This document shows, piece by piece, positions 8,793 to 17,261 of a stretch of 64,000 bases of DNA. The stretch lies in the NCBI GenBank assembly GCA_017631855.1, contig JAGBSP010000044.1, positions 1 through 64,000 of the forward strand, given 5' to 3'. Source of the DNA: Clostridia bacterium (lineage in GTDB: Bacteria > Bacillota > Clostridia > Oscillospirales > CAG-272). Position numbers and translations under genes: made by a program. Each line of letters starts with the position of its first letter. Within the stretch, counting starts at the first letter, position 1. The notes below the pieces were generated by a model. The model did no database searches. It saw only the letters and a program-made list of their open reading frames with translations, and had not been told where the DNA came from.

Positions 8793-9320
8793 CTATTTCT
8801 TTGTGTATAATTCGTTGTAATACCAATGAATTGGGTTTTCGTAGATGTATTTTGTTTTGGTTTCGTAATCTTCACGATCACGAATGATATGCTCGATATA
8901 TCCACGTTGAAAAATATTGTTTCCAAGTTCTTTGTTGCAAAACCTTTTAAATGTGGAAACGATATGTGGCAACATTTCGTTGGTAGGGGTCGGCGCCTTC
9001 GACGACCCGTTCTTTCGTTTTGCATATTCATCGGGATAAAGAAAAATAATTATATGTATATGATCCGGCATTATTATGTAGCGGTCAATTTTCACGCCAG
9101 GGATATTTTCGCTTGATAGCAAGTATTTCTCGGTGATTTTACCGATTTCCGTCAAGCGTATTTGCGGGTCGTCGAGGGCGCCGACCCCTACCGGTTTGAT
9201 GATATCTGAGAGTATTCTTTTTCTATTCTTGATACATATCGTCACAAAATAAGCGCCTTTAGAACTGTAATCATATTGTTTTAGCCGCAAATCTTTTCTT
9301 TTTGGCAATTCTTGGTTCAT
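8793..9320 (-). CDS. RAYT-type HUH transposase (REP-associated, IS200-like Y1 domain)
   Basis: Single-strand DNA transposase/nuclease of the Y1 family. The metal-binding HUH motif is H87-I-H89 in MPDHIHII, and the likely catalytic tyrosine is Y141 in QRGYIEHIIR; the usual RAYT tail YIYENPIHW follows. At 175 aa it is near full length. RAYTs act on short palindromic repeats (REPs) and are usually single-copy, fixed genes. This one contains two oppositely oriented copies of a 28-bp palindromic element within its own frame, encoding residues ~43-52 and ~104-115 (see the repeat entry). The start at 9320 is chosen because AGGTGATT lies 8 bases upstream; GTG 9329 is within that site. Confidence 0.9.
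   Translation of the reverse strand: MNQELPKRKDLRLKQYDYSSKGAYFVTICIKNRKRILSDIIKPVGVGALDDPQIRLTEIGKITEKYLLSSENIPGVKIDRYIIMPDHIHIIIFLYPDEYAKRKNGSSKAPTPTNEMLPHIVSTFKRFCNKELGNNIFQRGYIEHIIRDREDYETKTKYIYENPIHWYYNELYTKK
8982..9192. repeat. Inverted pair of a 28-bp REP-like element inside the RAYT gene
   Basis: The sequence at 8982-9009 begins GGTAGGGGTCGGCGCC and ends CGACGACCCG. Its reverse complement recurs at 9165-9192 with 27 of 28 bases identical. Both arms are read in frame by the transposase gene, giving GVGALDDP in one place and GSSKAPTPT in the other. The arms also carry an internal GGCGCC palindrome. Paired as RNA or single-stranded DNA they would close a loop of about 155 bases containing the HUH-motif codons. 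Confidence 0.9.
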
Positions 9321-9351
9321 ATCAATCACCTATATTATTAATAGTACAAAA

Positions 9352-9378
9352 TCGGCAGAGGAACAAGACCTCTGCCGA
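9352..9378 (-). terminator. Terminator of the aminotransferase operon
   Basis: 10-bp perfect stem TCGGCAGAGG / CCTCTGCCGA with a 7-base loop, followed on the minus strand by TTTTG. It ends the long minus-strand operon that begins at 17026 and separates it from the transposase gene. Confidence 0.8.
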
Positions 9379-9392
9379 AATTTGCATTTTCT

Positions 9393-10559
9393 TTATAACG
9401 TTTTGACAAAGGCTTCGATTCGTTCGAGCGCTTGAGTGATATGCTTGATCGAATATGCGTAGGAAATACGCGCAAAGCCGTCGCCGCCCTGTCCGAAGGC
9501 ATTGCCGGGGACGATCGCGCACTTGTATTCGTAGAGCAAGCGGTTACAAAATTCCTCGCCGCTCATTCCGTACACGCCGATCTTCGGGAAGATATAGAAC
9601 GCGCCTTCGGGCTCGAACGCTTCGATACCGATGCTGCGCAGACCGTTATAGATATAACGGCGGCGTCGGTTGTATTCCTCGACCATCATCTGAATGTCGG
9701 TGTCTCCGTTTTTGAGTGCCTCAATGGCGGCAAACTGTGACGTTGTCGGCGAGGACATGATGCCGTACTGATGGATCTTCAGCATTTGCTCGCAAAGGGG
9801 AGCGGGCGCGCAGAGGTAGCCAAGACGCCAGCCTGTCATTGCGTATGCCTTGGAAAATCCGCTGGCAACGATGGTGCGTTCCCACATTCCCTCAAGCGAT
9901 GCGATCGAGCAGTGCGTGCCCGTGTAGGTCATTTCTGCGTAGATCTCGTCCGAGAGCACGAGAATGTTTGTGTTCTCAAGGATCTTTGCGATTTCGGAAA
10001 GCTCCTCACGCGTCATAATCGCACCCGTGGGATTGTTGGGGTAGGGGAGAACGAGCATTTTCGTTCTGGGGGTAATTGCCGCCTTCAGCGCTTCGGGATC
10101 GATCTTGAAGCGATCCTCGAATTTCGTTTCGAGAATGACGGGAACACCGCCTGCCATACGCACCAGCGGCGCGTAGCAAACGAAGGACGGTGTGGGGACG
10201 ATGACCTCGTCGCCTGCCTCGATGACAGCGCGAAATGCGATGTCAATGGCTTCGCTTCCGCCGACGGTCACGATGATTTCCTTGGCGGGATCATAGGAAA
10301 TATTGAATTTTCTGGTCAGATAGGTGTTGATCTCTTCGCGGAGTGCCGAAAGTCCCGCATTTGCCGTGTAGTAGGTTTTTCCGCGCTCCAGACTTTCAAT
10401 ACCTGCCTCGCGGATATGCCACGGCGTTTGGAAATCGGGCTCTCCTACGGTCAGACCCACGACGTCCTGCATCGTGTTCATCAGGTCGAAAAATTTACGA
10501 ATTCCGGATTTTGGCGTATCGACGACCGTTCCGGATAATACTTTAGAATAATCAATCAT
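9393..10559 (-). CDS. Class I/II PLP-dependent aminotransferase
   Basis: Fold-type I aminotransferase (AspC/PatA/AraT-like group) of 388 residues. Visible signatures are GEPDFQTP near residue 40, YPNNPTG near residue 170 (PLP ring and substrate carboxylate), SDEIYAEM near residue 203, and SGFSKAYAMTGWR near residue 232, where the Lys forms the Schiff base. The amino-acid substrate cannot be fixed from sequence. The start ATG overlaps the stop of the upstream Lrp-type regulator by one base (TAATG), indicating translational coupling, so the regulator probably controls or senses this enzyme's amino acid. Confidence 0.93.
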   Translation of the reverse strand: MIDYSKVLSGTVVDTPKSGIRKFFDLMNTMQDVVGLTVGEPDFQTPWHIREAGIESLERGKTYYTANAGLSALREEINTYLTRKFNISYDPAKEIIVTVGGSEAIDIAFRAVIEAGDEVIVPTPSFVCYAPLVRMAGGVPVILETKFEDRFKIDPEALKAAITPRTKMLVLPYPNNPTGAIMTREELSEIAKILENTNILVLSDEIYAEMTYTGTHCSIASLEGMWERTIVASGFSKAYAMTGWRLGYLCAPAPLCEQMLKIHQYGIMSSPTTSQFAAIEALKNGDTDIQMMVEEYNRRRRYIYNGLRSIGIEAFEPEGAFYIFPKIGVYGMSGEEFCNRLLYEYKCAIVPGNAFGQGGDGFARISYAYSIKHITQALERIEAFVKTL

Positions 10560-11038
10560 TAGCTAAAGGTTCCTCTTTCATCAATTTCGGGAGCGTCGTA
10601 GAGGACGCCCGTGTCCTTGTATTTGTGAAGGACAAAATGCGTGGCAGTCGAAATGACGCCGTCGATGGTCGCAAGCTTTTGTGAAACGAAGAAAGCGACC
10701 TCTTTCATCGTTTTTCCTTCGATCAGTACCGAAAGATCGTAGCCACCCGACATCAGGTAAACCGACTTGACCTCGGGATAGTTGTAGATGCGCTCGGCAA
10801 CACGGTCAAAGCCGCGATCCCTCTGGGGCGTCAGCTTGACGTCGATCATCGCGGATACCGCCTCGCGGTCGGTCTTTTCCCAGTCGATGATGGTCTTGTA
10901 GCCGAGAATGGTTCCGCTCTGTTCCAGCTCCGCGATGGCGGCACGGACGCTGTCTGCGTCGACGTCAAGTGCGACCGCCAACTGTTCGGGCGTGAGCGTT
11001 GCGTTATGTTCCAATAATTTCAAGAGTTGTGTTTTCAA
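10559..11038 (-). CDS. Lrp/AsnC family transcriptional regulator
   Basis: Small feast/famine regulator of 159 residues. The N-terminal ~55 residues form a winged helix-turn-helix (TPEQLAVALDVDADSVRAAI), and the rest is the RAM/AsnC ligand-binding ferredoxin-like domain, with GGYDLSVLIEG as its core strand-turn. Such proteins usually bind an amino acid and act as dimers or octamers on nearby promoters. It begins with TTG at 11038, preceded by AAAGGAG at a 7-base distance; no ATG fits better. The one-base overlap with the aminotransferase gene suggests a functional pair. Confidence 0.9.
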   Translation of the reverse strand: MKTQLLKLLEHNATLTPEQLAVALDVDADSVRAAIAELEQSGTILGYKTIIDWEKTDREAVSAMIDVKLTPQRDRGFDRVAERIYNYPEVKSVYLMSGGYDLSVLIEGKTMKEVAFFVSQKLATIDGVISTATHFVLHKYKDTGVLYDAPEIDERGTFS

Positions 11039-11062
11039 GGTGAAACTCCTTTGCTTTGAGCG

Positions 11063-12679
11063 TTAATGAGAAATATTTTTCAGAATGCTTTCGTAGGAAA
11101 GTCCGTATTTGTCCGCGATGTCGCGGGCATAGCTCTTTCCGTCGGGCTTTGCGCGGACGATCTTGAAGGAGCGTTTTCCTTCTTCCATACCCGCCACGAG
11201 CGTATCGATGCGGTTGCCGCCATCGGGGGCGGTGCGCTCGTTGATCTCGTCGATCTTGCTTGCCAGCTCGTGCAGGTGGGTGGAGAACAGACAGCGACAG
11301 CCGACGCGGCTCAGACCTGCCAGAACCTCGGCGGCGATATAAGACGCCTCAAACGAGCCTGTGGAAGAGAGCGATTCGTCGAGAAGCACCACGCTCTGTT
11401 CGGTGACTGCTTCAAAAATATCGCGCAGACGCGCACACTCCTCGCCAAGACGACCCTTATCGATGGTGTCGTCCGCACCCGTCGGGAAGTGCGTGAAAAT
11501 TCCGTCCGAGATGCTGATCTCAGCGCACTCGGCGGGGACGAAGAGTCCGAGCTGCATCATTGCTTGCGCAAGTCCGATGGAGCAGGTGATGACCGATTTA
11601 CCGCCGCGGTTCGGACCTGTCAGTACGTAGATCATTGCGCCGTCCTTGCGGTCAAAGGCAAGGTCGTTCGATACGATCTCGTCCTCGATCTTGAGCGCAA
11701 CGCAGGGGTTATAGAGTCCCGTCGCACGGAAAACGACTTCGTCGCAGGAAATCGTCGGCGTGCAGAGAGAAAGTCCTTTTTCGCGGAGCGCGCGGAGAAA
11801 TACCGTACCCTTGACCAAAAATTCGATCTCGGGCATCAGGTTCAGCAGAAAATCGGTGTTTTCCAGCACGTATGCCTGAACGATCTTCTTCCAAGAGCGC
11901 AGGGATTGACGGTAGACCTCGTTGATTGCTGAATTGAAGGCAAGGGCGAGGGCGGTTTTTTGGTTTTCGGATTGCTTCTTTCCAAAAGGAACAAGGTTTG
12001 CAATACAAGTATATTCGTCGTCTTTAAAGTTGAGACGAAGAATCTTTTCGAGTACGTCACCCGAACGGAAGGGCTCGGGGTTGATCGAGAGCACACCCGC
12101 ACTCGCAGGACGAAGCTGTGCGTCGAGATTGACGCCGATTGTCACACTGCGAATGTCGCGGACGCGCGTGGTCAGCTCCGAGAGCTTTTCGTTGAGCTCG
12201 GCATAATAGTCGCTCTCCACAAGCTCGGAAATACGGTCGGCAAGCGTGCGGAAGGCACGGCTCTGTAGCTTGTCACGAATGGGAGAAAGACCTGCGTGGA
12301 GCGTGGCAAGGCTCGAAATATAGAGCTCGATCTCGGTAATGCTTTCGAGATACGACTCGGTCTGACCCGAATCGGCTTCGAGGCGGCGCAGCTCCATAAT
12401 GTCGGTCAGCACGGGAATCAGGCGGTTCAGCGTTGCCGCGATCTCGGGGCAAGCGAGCATATCGCCAAAGACCTCCATTCTGTGGGCAATGACTGCGGGA
12501 TCGGAGGTAAAATATTCGTCAAGATCGCTGTTTTTGAGGGTGAATACCTCAAGTAGTCCCAACTCCTCGAGCATAAACATATCGATGGCGGGACGCATCT
12601 CTCCACGGTAATGCGCGGCTTGCGTTGCTTCGTCGGGGAAGATCAGACTGAATTTTGAAAGATCGGGGGTCGTGTTCAA
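11063..12679 (-). CDS. MutS-family ATPase (MutS core and ATPase domains only)
   Basis: A 538-residue protein with the MutS clamp/lever region followed by the P-loop ATPase (Walker A GPNRGGKS near residue 350, Walker B VVLLDESLSSTG near residue 425, then STHLHELA). It lacks the N-terminal mismatch-recognition and connector domains of MutS1 and the Smr nuclease domain of MutS2. It thus fits the loosely defined short MutS-related proteins of Clostridia, whose role in repair or recombination is not settled. It starts with TTG at 12679 behind AAAGGAG. The gene lies within the tRNA-synthetase operon, 24 bases before the Lrp regulator. Confidence 0.85.
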   Translation of the reverse strand: MNTTPDLSKFSLIFPDEATQAAHYRGEMRPAIDMFMLEELGLLEVFTLKNSDLDEYFTSDPAVIAHRMEVFGDMLACPEIAATLNRLIPVLTDIMELRRLEADSGQTESYLESITEIELYISSLATLHAGLSPIRDKLQSRAFRTLADRISELVESDYYAELNEKLSELTTRVRDIRSVTIGVNLDAQLRPASAGVLSINPEPFRSGDVLEKILRLNFKDDEYTCIANLVPFGKKQSENQKTALALAFNSAINEVYRQSLRSWKKIVQAYVLENTDFLLNLMPEIEFLVKGTVFLRALREKGLSLCTPTISCDEVVFRATGLYNPCVALKIEDEIVSNDLAFDRKDGAMIYVLTGPNRGGKSVITCSIGLAQAMMQLGLFVPAECAEISISDGIFTHFPTGADDTIDKGRLGEECARLRDIFEAVTEQSVVLLDESLSSTGSFEASYIAAEVLAGLSRVGCRCLFSTHLHELASKIDEINERTAPDGGNRIDTLVAGMEEGKRSFKIVRAKPDGKSYARDIADKYGLSYESILKNISH

Positions 12680-12711
12680 GGTGTCGACTCCTTTCTGTCA
12701 GTTTTTAGAGA

Positions 12712-13002
12712 TTAGCCAAGCAAAATCCAAGCCGCGAGCGCGACCTGAAGAAGAATGATGATCGGAATGCCGATCATAAATTTTGCGTGCTTGGTTTTGT
12801 GGCGAATGAGAAACATCGTCGCGAGCATAGCAACCGAGCCGCCGAGTGCCGAGAGCAGAAGCAGAGTCGCCTCGGGCGTGCGGTGACGGGTTGCGTGCTT
12901 TGCCGCCCATTTGTCGTAGATGCAAACGATGATCGCGACGAGCGAGATTACGGCAAGATAGGCAAGAAAGAAGAAGGGGTGATCAAAGATGAAATCACGC
13001 AT
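12712..13002 (-). CDS. DUF1294 membrane protein
   Basis: A 96-residue protein with three predicted membrane helices. The DUF1294 pattern is visible: YDKWAA near residue 29, R.PE.TLLLL.ALGGS, then RHKTKHAKF near residue 67. The function of the family is unknown. The gene sits 8 bases after glnS and before the MutS-like gene in the same operon. ATG 13002 is preceded by AAGGTG. Confidence 0.9.
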   Translation of the reverse strand: MRDFIFDHPFFFLAYLAVISLVAIIVCIYDKWAAKHATRHRTPEATLLLLSALGGSVAMLATMFLIRHKTKHAKFMIGIPIIILLQVALAAWILLG

Positions 13003-13010
13003 AAGACACC

Positions 13011-14672
13011 TTACGCTTTCTTTGCAGGAAAGCTGTCCTTCAGTCCTACGATGCGGTTAAAGGTATTTTCGTTCTTGGTATCCTTGCAGAAGTAGCCAAC
13101 GCGGACGAACTGGAAGCGCTCGCCTGCCGCGGCATTTTCAAGAGAGGGCTCAACCATCGCGCCCTCGATCTTCGAGAGCGAGTCGGGGTTGAGGAAGTCG
13201 AGATAGGTCTGTCCTTCGGGCACCTCAGCGGTATTCTCAATGTTAAAGAGACGGTCGTAGAGCATCAGCGACGTGGGCTTTGCATACTTTGCGGAAAGCC
13301 AATGGATGGTGCCCTTGATTTTTCTACCGTCGGTCGGCATACCGTTGCCTGTTTCGAGATCGGCGGTCGCGTGAATGCACTTGATCGAGCCGTCCTCGTT
13401 CTTTTCAAGACTTGCATACTTGATGATATATCCGCCCATCAGACGAACCTCTCCGTCGGGCTTCAGACGGAAGAACTTGGGAGGCGGAACCTCGGCAAAG
13501 TCGTCGGCGTCAATATAGATCTCGCGCGTCATCGGAACGTCGCGCGTGCCGAGCTCGGGATTTTGCGGGTGGTTCGGGAGCGCGAAGATTTCTTCCTTGT
13601 CCTCGGGGTAGTTGTCAATGATAACCTTTACGGGGTTGATCACCGCGATACGGCGGAGTGCGTTTTCGTTGAGGTCATCGCGGACGCAAGCCTCGAGCTG
13701 ACGGACGTCAACCGTGTGGTCGGTGTTGGTCACGCCTGCCTCGCGAACGAAGGTGAAGAGCGCGTTCGGCGTATAGCCGCGGCGGCGCAGACCGCAAAGC
13801 GTGGGCAGACGGGGATCGTCCCAGCCGTCCACGTAGTTTTCTTCAACCAGCTGACGGAGGTAACGCTTGGACATTACGGTATAGGTGATGTTCATGCGTC
13901 CGAATTCCCATTGGTGGGGCTTCTGCGTAAAGCCAATCTTGTCAACTACCCAGTCGTAGAGCGGACGATGGTTACGGAATTCGCTGGAGCACAGCGAGTG
14001 TGTGATGCTCTCAAGCGCGTCCTGAATGGGATGTGCGAAATCGTACATCGGGTAAACGCACCATTCGTCGCCCTGACGGTGATGGTGAATGTGCTTGATT
14101 CGGTAAATGACGGGGTCGCGCAGGTAGGGGTTGTCGCTCGACGGGTCAATCTTTGCACGGAGCGTTCTTGCACCGTCGGCAAATTCACCGTTCTTCATTC
14201 TCTCAAAGAGGTCGAGGTTTTCTTCGACCGAGCGGTTACGGTAGGGCGACTCCTTGGATGCGACCGAGCGGTCGGTTCCCTTGTAGTCGGCAAGGTCGTC
14301 CTTCGAGAGGTCGCAGACGTATGCGTCGCCCTGCTTGATCAGCTGAACGGCAAACTCATAGCACTTGCCGAAATAGTCCGAGCCGTAGAATACGCCGCCC
14401 GTGGGGGTTGCGCCAAGCCATTCGAGGTCCTCGCGGATCGAACGGACGAATTCGTCGCTCTCCTTGGCGGGATTGGTGTCGTCGTAGCGGAGATTGAAGA
14501 GTCCCGCGTACTTGTTGGCAACGTCGGTGTTGATGCAGATCGCCTTGACCGAGCCGATGTGCAGATAGCCGTTCGGTTCGGGCGGGAAACGCGTGTGAAT
14601 CTTCAGTTCGGGGGTGACGGCAAGGTCGCCGTCGATGATTTCGTGAATAAAGTTACTTGCAATTTCTGCCAT
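13011..14672 (-). CDS. glnS: Glutaminyl-tRNA synthetase
   Basis: Class I synthetase that charges tRNA-Gln directly. The HIGH-type motif lies in RFPPEPNGYLHIGS near residue 28-41, and the KMSKS equivalent is MSKRYL near residue 268. The C-terminal anticodon-binding beta barrels are present, with the usual length of 553 aa. Having GlnRS beside GluRS implies direct glutaminylation, although the transamidation route (gatCAB) may still exist elsewhere. ATG 14672 follows GAGGT, 17 bases after gltX, so the two genes are cotranscribed. Confidence 0.97.
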   Translation of the reverse strand: MAEIASNFIHEIIDGDLAVTPELKIHTRFPPEPNGYLHIGSVKAICINTDVANKYAGLFNLRYDDTNPAKESDEFVRSIREDLEWLGATPTGGVFYGSDYFGKCYEFAVQLIKQGDAYVCDLSKDDLADYKGTDRSVASKESPYRNRSVEENLDLFERMKNGEFADGARTLRAKIDPSSDNPYLRDPVIYRIKHIHHHRQGDEWCVYPMYDFAHPIQDALESITHSLCSSEFRNHRPLYDWVVDKIGFTQKPHQWEFGRMNITYTVMSKRYLRQLVEENYVDGWDDPRLPTLCGLRRRGYTPNALFTFVREAGVTNTDHTVDVRQLEACVRDDLNENALRRIAVINPVKVIIDNYPEDKEEIFALPNHPQNPELGTRDVPMTREIYIDADDFAEVPPPKFFRLKPDGEVRLMGGYIIKYASLEKNEDGSIKCIHATADLETGNGMPTDGRKIKGTIHWLSAKYAKPTSLMLYDRLFNIENTAEVPEGQTYLDFLNPDSLSKIEGAMVEPSLENAAAGERFQFVRVGYFCKDTKNENTFNRIVGLKDSFPAKKA

Positions 14673-14689
14673 AGTTGAATACCTCGTGT

Positions 14690-16378
14690 TTAATTCATTG
14701 CGGAAAGCATTGCGTGGATGCGGTCGAGCACCTTCTGCTTTCCGAGGATCTGCATAACGCTGTAAAGGTCGGGGGCGTTGAGCTTGCCCGTGACGGCAAG
14801 ACGGATGAACATACTGACGTCGGCAACGCTTCCGCGGAAGGCGGCGGGATCTGCCTTGTACGCTTTCATATCGGGCGTGTAGCCAAGCTCTTGACCGATC
14901 GCCTTGATCTTTTCAAACCAAGCGTTCATATCATCGTTCTCGTCGTACTGCTCACAGAAAGCCGTCAGGATCGCGTGGATGTCAGCGCGGTCGTACTGCT
15001 CGGCGTAGTCGCACTCGGGCGCGAAGAATTCATCGTAGAAGAAGCCCATATAAGGCTTTGCGTCCGCCCAAGTCGCAAGGTCCTTTCTCGGCTTCTTGCC
15101 GCCGCGTCCGATGGCAAAGATCGCTTCTGCAAAGGACGCGTCCTTCGCAAGACACTTGCCGAAGTCGGGATCAAATTCCAACGCCCAAGCGGTGACTCGC
15201 TCGGCAACCGTTTTTGCGTCCATCTTCGAGATGACGTTTTTCGAAACGTCATTCAGCTTCTGAAAGTCGAAAAGGCATCCCGAAACCGACATTTTCTTGA
15301 TGTTGAAGGGGAAGTCGCGGTAGCTCTTATCGGGATTCTGCATTCTCCATTCCTCGTAGTTCGAGTTGAGAAGCGTCATCACGTATTCGCAAACCGCCTC
15401 GGGACAGTAGCCAAGACGGGTGTAGTCGTCCATATTCGCACCCATATCGCGCTTTGAAAGCTTCTTTTTGTTGCCTTCCTCATCAAGGCGCATAATCTGC
15501 GCGATGTGCATATACTTCGGCGTTTTGAAGCCGAGATAGCGGAAGAGCTGCAAGTGCTTGGCAAGGCTGGGGAGCCATTCCTCACCGCGGATGACGTGGG
15601 TCGTACCCATCAGGTGATCGTCCACGGCGTGTGCAAAGTGGTAGGTGGGGATTCCGTCGGATTTCAGAAGCACGAAGTCCTCGTCGTTTTCGGGAATTTC
15701 CATATTGCCCTTGACAAGGTCGGTAAAGCGGATCTTCTTATCGGGGGCACCGTCCGCAAGAATGCGGAGCACGAAAGGATCTCCTGCCGCGAGATGCGCC
15801 TCAACCTCTTCCATCGTAATGGCGCGGCGACGAAGCATCTCGGCACGTCGTGCCTCGGCTTGCGCTTCCCAGTCGGTGTTTTTCAGTTCTTCTTTTTTGT
15901 TGACCTGATGCAACTCTTCTAATTCTTCTTCCGTCGTGAAGCAGGGGTATGCTTTTCCTTCGCGAACGAGCTGCTTGGCAAAGGTCTGATAGATCGGTCC
16001 GCGCAGGCTCTGCTTGTAGGGACCGTAGGCACCGCGGTCGCAGATGGCTCCGTCCTCGCCGAGGATTGCGCCCTCGTCGAAGTTGACGCCGTAGACCGAC
16101 AGCGTACGGATCAGCGCTTCTGCCGCACCCGGTACTTCACGCTTGGCGTCGGTATCCTCAATTCGCAGATAGAGCACGCCGCCGCTTTGGTGCGCCAGTC
16201 GCTCTGCAACCGTCGTGGGGAAGAGTCCACCGAAGTGAACAAAGCCCGTGGGGCTCGGTGCAAATCGCGTTACCTTCGCGCCCTCGGGGAGTGCGCGGGG
16301 CGGAAACTCTGCCTCAATATCGGCGGGAGTTTTCGTAATTTGGGGGAAGAGAAGCTCTGCAAGTCTTTGAGTATCCAT
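14690..16378 (-). CDS. gltX: Glutamyl-tRNA synthetase
   Basis: Class I synthetase charging tRNA-Glu. The catalytic motifs are RFAPSPTGFVHFGG near residue 44-57 (HIGH variant HFGG) and KLSKRDMG near residue 315. The protein is about 562 aa, longer than E. coli GltX and divergent in the N-terminal 30 residues, as in several clostridial GluRS proteins kept next to glnS. The start at 16378 (MDTQRLAEL) is chosen because AAAGGAA precedes it; the longer frame from 16411 overlaps the upstream gene. It is the second gene of the operon. Confidence 0.93.
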   Translation of the reverse strand: MDTQRLAELLFPQITKTPADIEAEFPPRALPEGAKVTRFAPSPTGFVHFGGLFPTTVAERLAHQSGGVLYLRIEDTDAKREVPGAAEALIRTLSVYGVNFDEGAILGEDGAICDRGAYGPYKQSLRGPIYQTFAKQLVREGKAYPCFTTEEELEELHQVNKKEELKNTDWEAQAEARRAEMLRRRAITMEEVEAHLAAGDPFVLRILADGAPDKKIRFTDLVKGNMEIPENDEDFVLLKSDGIPTYHFAHAVDDHLMGTTHVIRGEEWLPSLAKHLQLFRYLGFKTPKYMHIAQIMRLDEEGNKKKLSKRDMGANMDDYTRLGYCPEAVCEYVMTLLNSNYEEWRMQNPDKSYRDFPFNIKKMSVSGCLFDFQKLNDVSKNVISKMDAKTVAERVTAWALEFDPDFGKCLAKDASFAEAIFAIGRGGKKPRKDLATWADAKPYMGFFYDEFFAPECDYAEQYDRADIHAILTAFCEQYDENDDMNAWFEKIKAIGQELGYTPDMKAYKADPAAFRGSVADVSMFIRLAVTGKLNAPDLYSVMQILGKQKVLDRIHAMLSAMN

Positions 16379-16411
16379 TGTGATAAAATTCCTTTCGGTG
16401 TATGTTAGCAT

Positions 16412-17026
16412 TCAAATAAAGTAGGCGACCTCGTCGAGCGCATCGCCAAGACGTGCGGATTCGCCGTGGCCGGGATAAATGACAAGAGAAGGGTCGATGG
16501 TGCGCAGGTGGGCAAGCGAATTTTTCAATTCCTTTGCGTTGCCGCTCCAAAGGTCGTATCGACCGAAGGTGTTCGAAAACAGCGTGTCCCCTGTGACGAG
16601 AAAATCGTCGCCGAGATAGCAGACCGAGCCGCCCGTGTGTCCGGGGGTGTGGATTACGGTGATGCTTTCCTCACCGAGTGGGATGCGATCGCCGTCGGAG
16701 AGAAGCTTCTCCGCTGCGCCGTAGGTACGCTCTTTTCCGAAAAAGTCGTAAAAGGCATTCTTTTTGCCGTCGGTCAGCATCACGGCGTCATGCCCGTGAA
16801 TGGCGGCGGGGATTTTTGCGCTTTCTCGCAAGACGTCAAGCGAGAGCACGTGATCAAAATGTCCGTGTGTCAGTAAAATGCCCACAAGCGTTACACCCTC
16901 TTCTTGCGCGGCACGCAGGATCGCGTCCACCGAAACCGAAGGATCGACCACGATCGCTTCGTTTTGCGATACGAGAAGATAGCAATTTGAGGCAAAGGCG
17001 TTGGGACAAATGGGAATGATTTTCAT
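16412..17026 (-). CDS. MBL-fold metallo-hydrolase (glyoxalase II-like)
   Basis: A 204-residue metallo-beta-lactamase-fold hydrolase. The metal ligands are visible: THGHFDH near residue 55-61 (H-x-H-x-D-H), the His in TPGHTGG near residue 134, GDTLF near residue 155 and the final PGHG near residue 190. This pattern is that of YcbL/glyoxalase-II-like thioester hydrolases; the substrate is unknown. It is the first gene of the long minus-strand operon and has its own promoter 35 bases upstream. GGGAGG supplies the ribosome site. Confidence 0.92.
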   Translation of the reverse strand: MKIIPICPNAFASNCYLLVSQNEAIVVDPSVSVDAILRAAQEEGVTLVGILLTHGHFDHVLSLDVLRESAKIPAAIHGHDAVMLTDGKKNAFYDFFGKERTYGAAEKLLSDGDRIPLGEESITVIHTPGHTGGSVCYLGDDFLVTGDTLFSNTFGRYDLWSGNAKELKNSLAHLRTIDPSLVIYPGHGESARLGDALDEVAYFI

Positions 17027-17060
17027 AACAAGCCTCCCACAGACGATAATTCAACAGTTT

Positions 17061-17089
17061 ATTATACCATATTTTTTCTCGGTTGTCTA
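17061..17089 (-). promoter_or_regulatory. Sigma-A promoter of the MBL-gltX-glnS operon
   Basis: Read on the minus strand: TAGACA (17089-17084), a 17-base spacer, TATAAT (17066-17061). Only about 30 bases of leader separate it from the first ATG, so there is no room for a T-box leader. Confidence 0.75.
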
Positions 17090-17144
17090 CATCATATTAA
17101 ATATTTTTTGTATTTTTTCAAAAAAACGAAAGAAACAAAAGGAC

Positions 17145-17173
17145 TTGAAAAAGACGATGAAATCTGCTATAAT
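17145..17173 (+). promoter_or_regulatory. Near-consensus sigma-A promoter
   Basis: TTGAAA at 17145-17150, a 17-base spacer, TATAAT at 17168-17173. Transcription should begin near 17180, which constrains the start of the next gene: ATG codons at 17157 and 17172 would lie inside or before the promoter. Confidence 0.8.
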
Positions 17174-17261
17174 GGAGAAAATACGTGCAAGAAGGGGAGG
17201 GAGTGCCATCAAAACGACCGAAAATATCGGCGCTTTTTGCAAAAGCGAAGATAAGAAAGAA

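Noticed and set aside
8753..9031. A 92-codon frame overlapping the RAYT gene
   Set aside because: It is another frame of the transposase gene and has no ribosome site or family features.
17027..17060. T-box leader for the gltX/glnS operon
   Set aside because: Only about 30 bases lie between the promoter and the first start codon, and the first gene is an MBL hydrolase. There is no room or T-box sequence.
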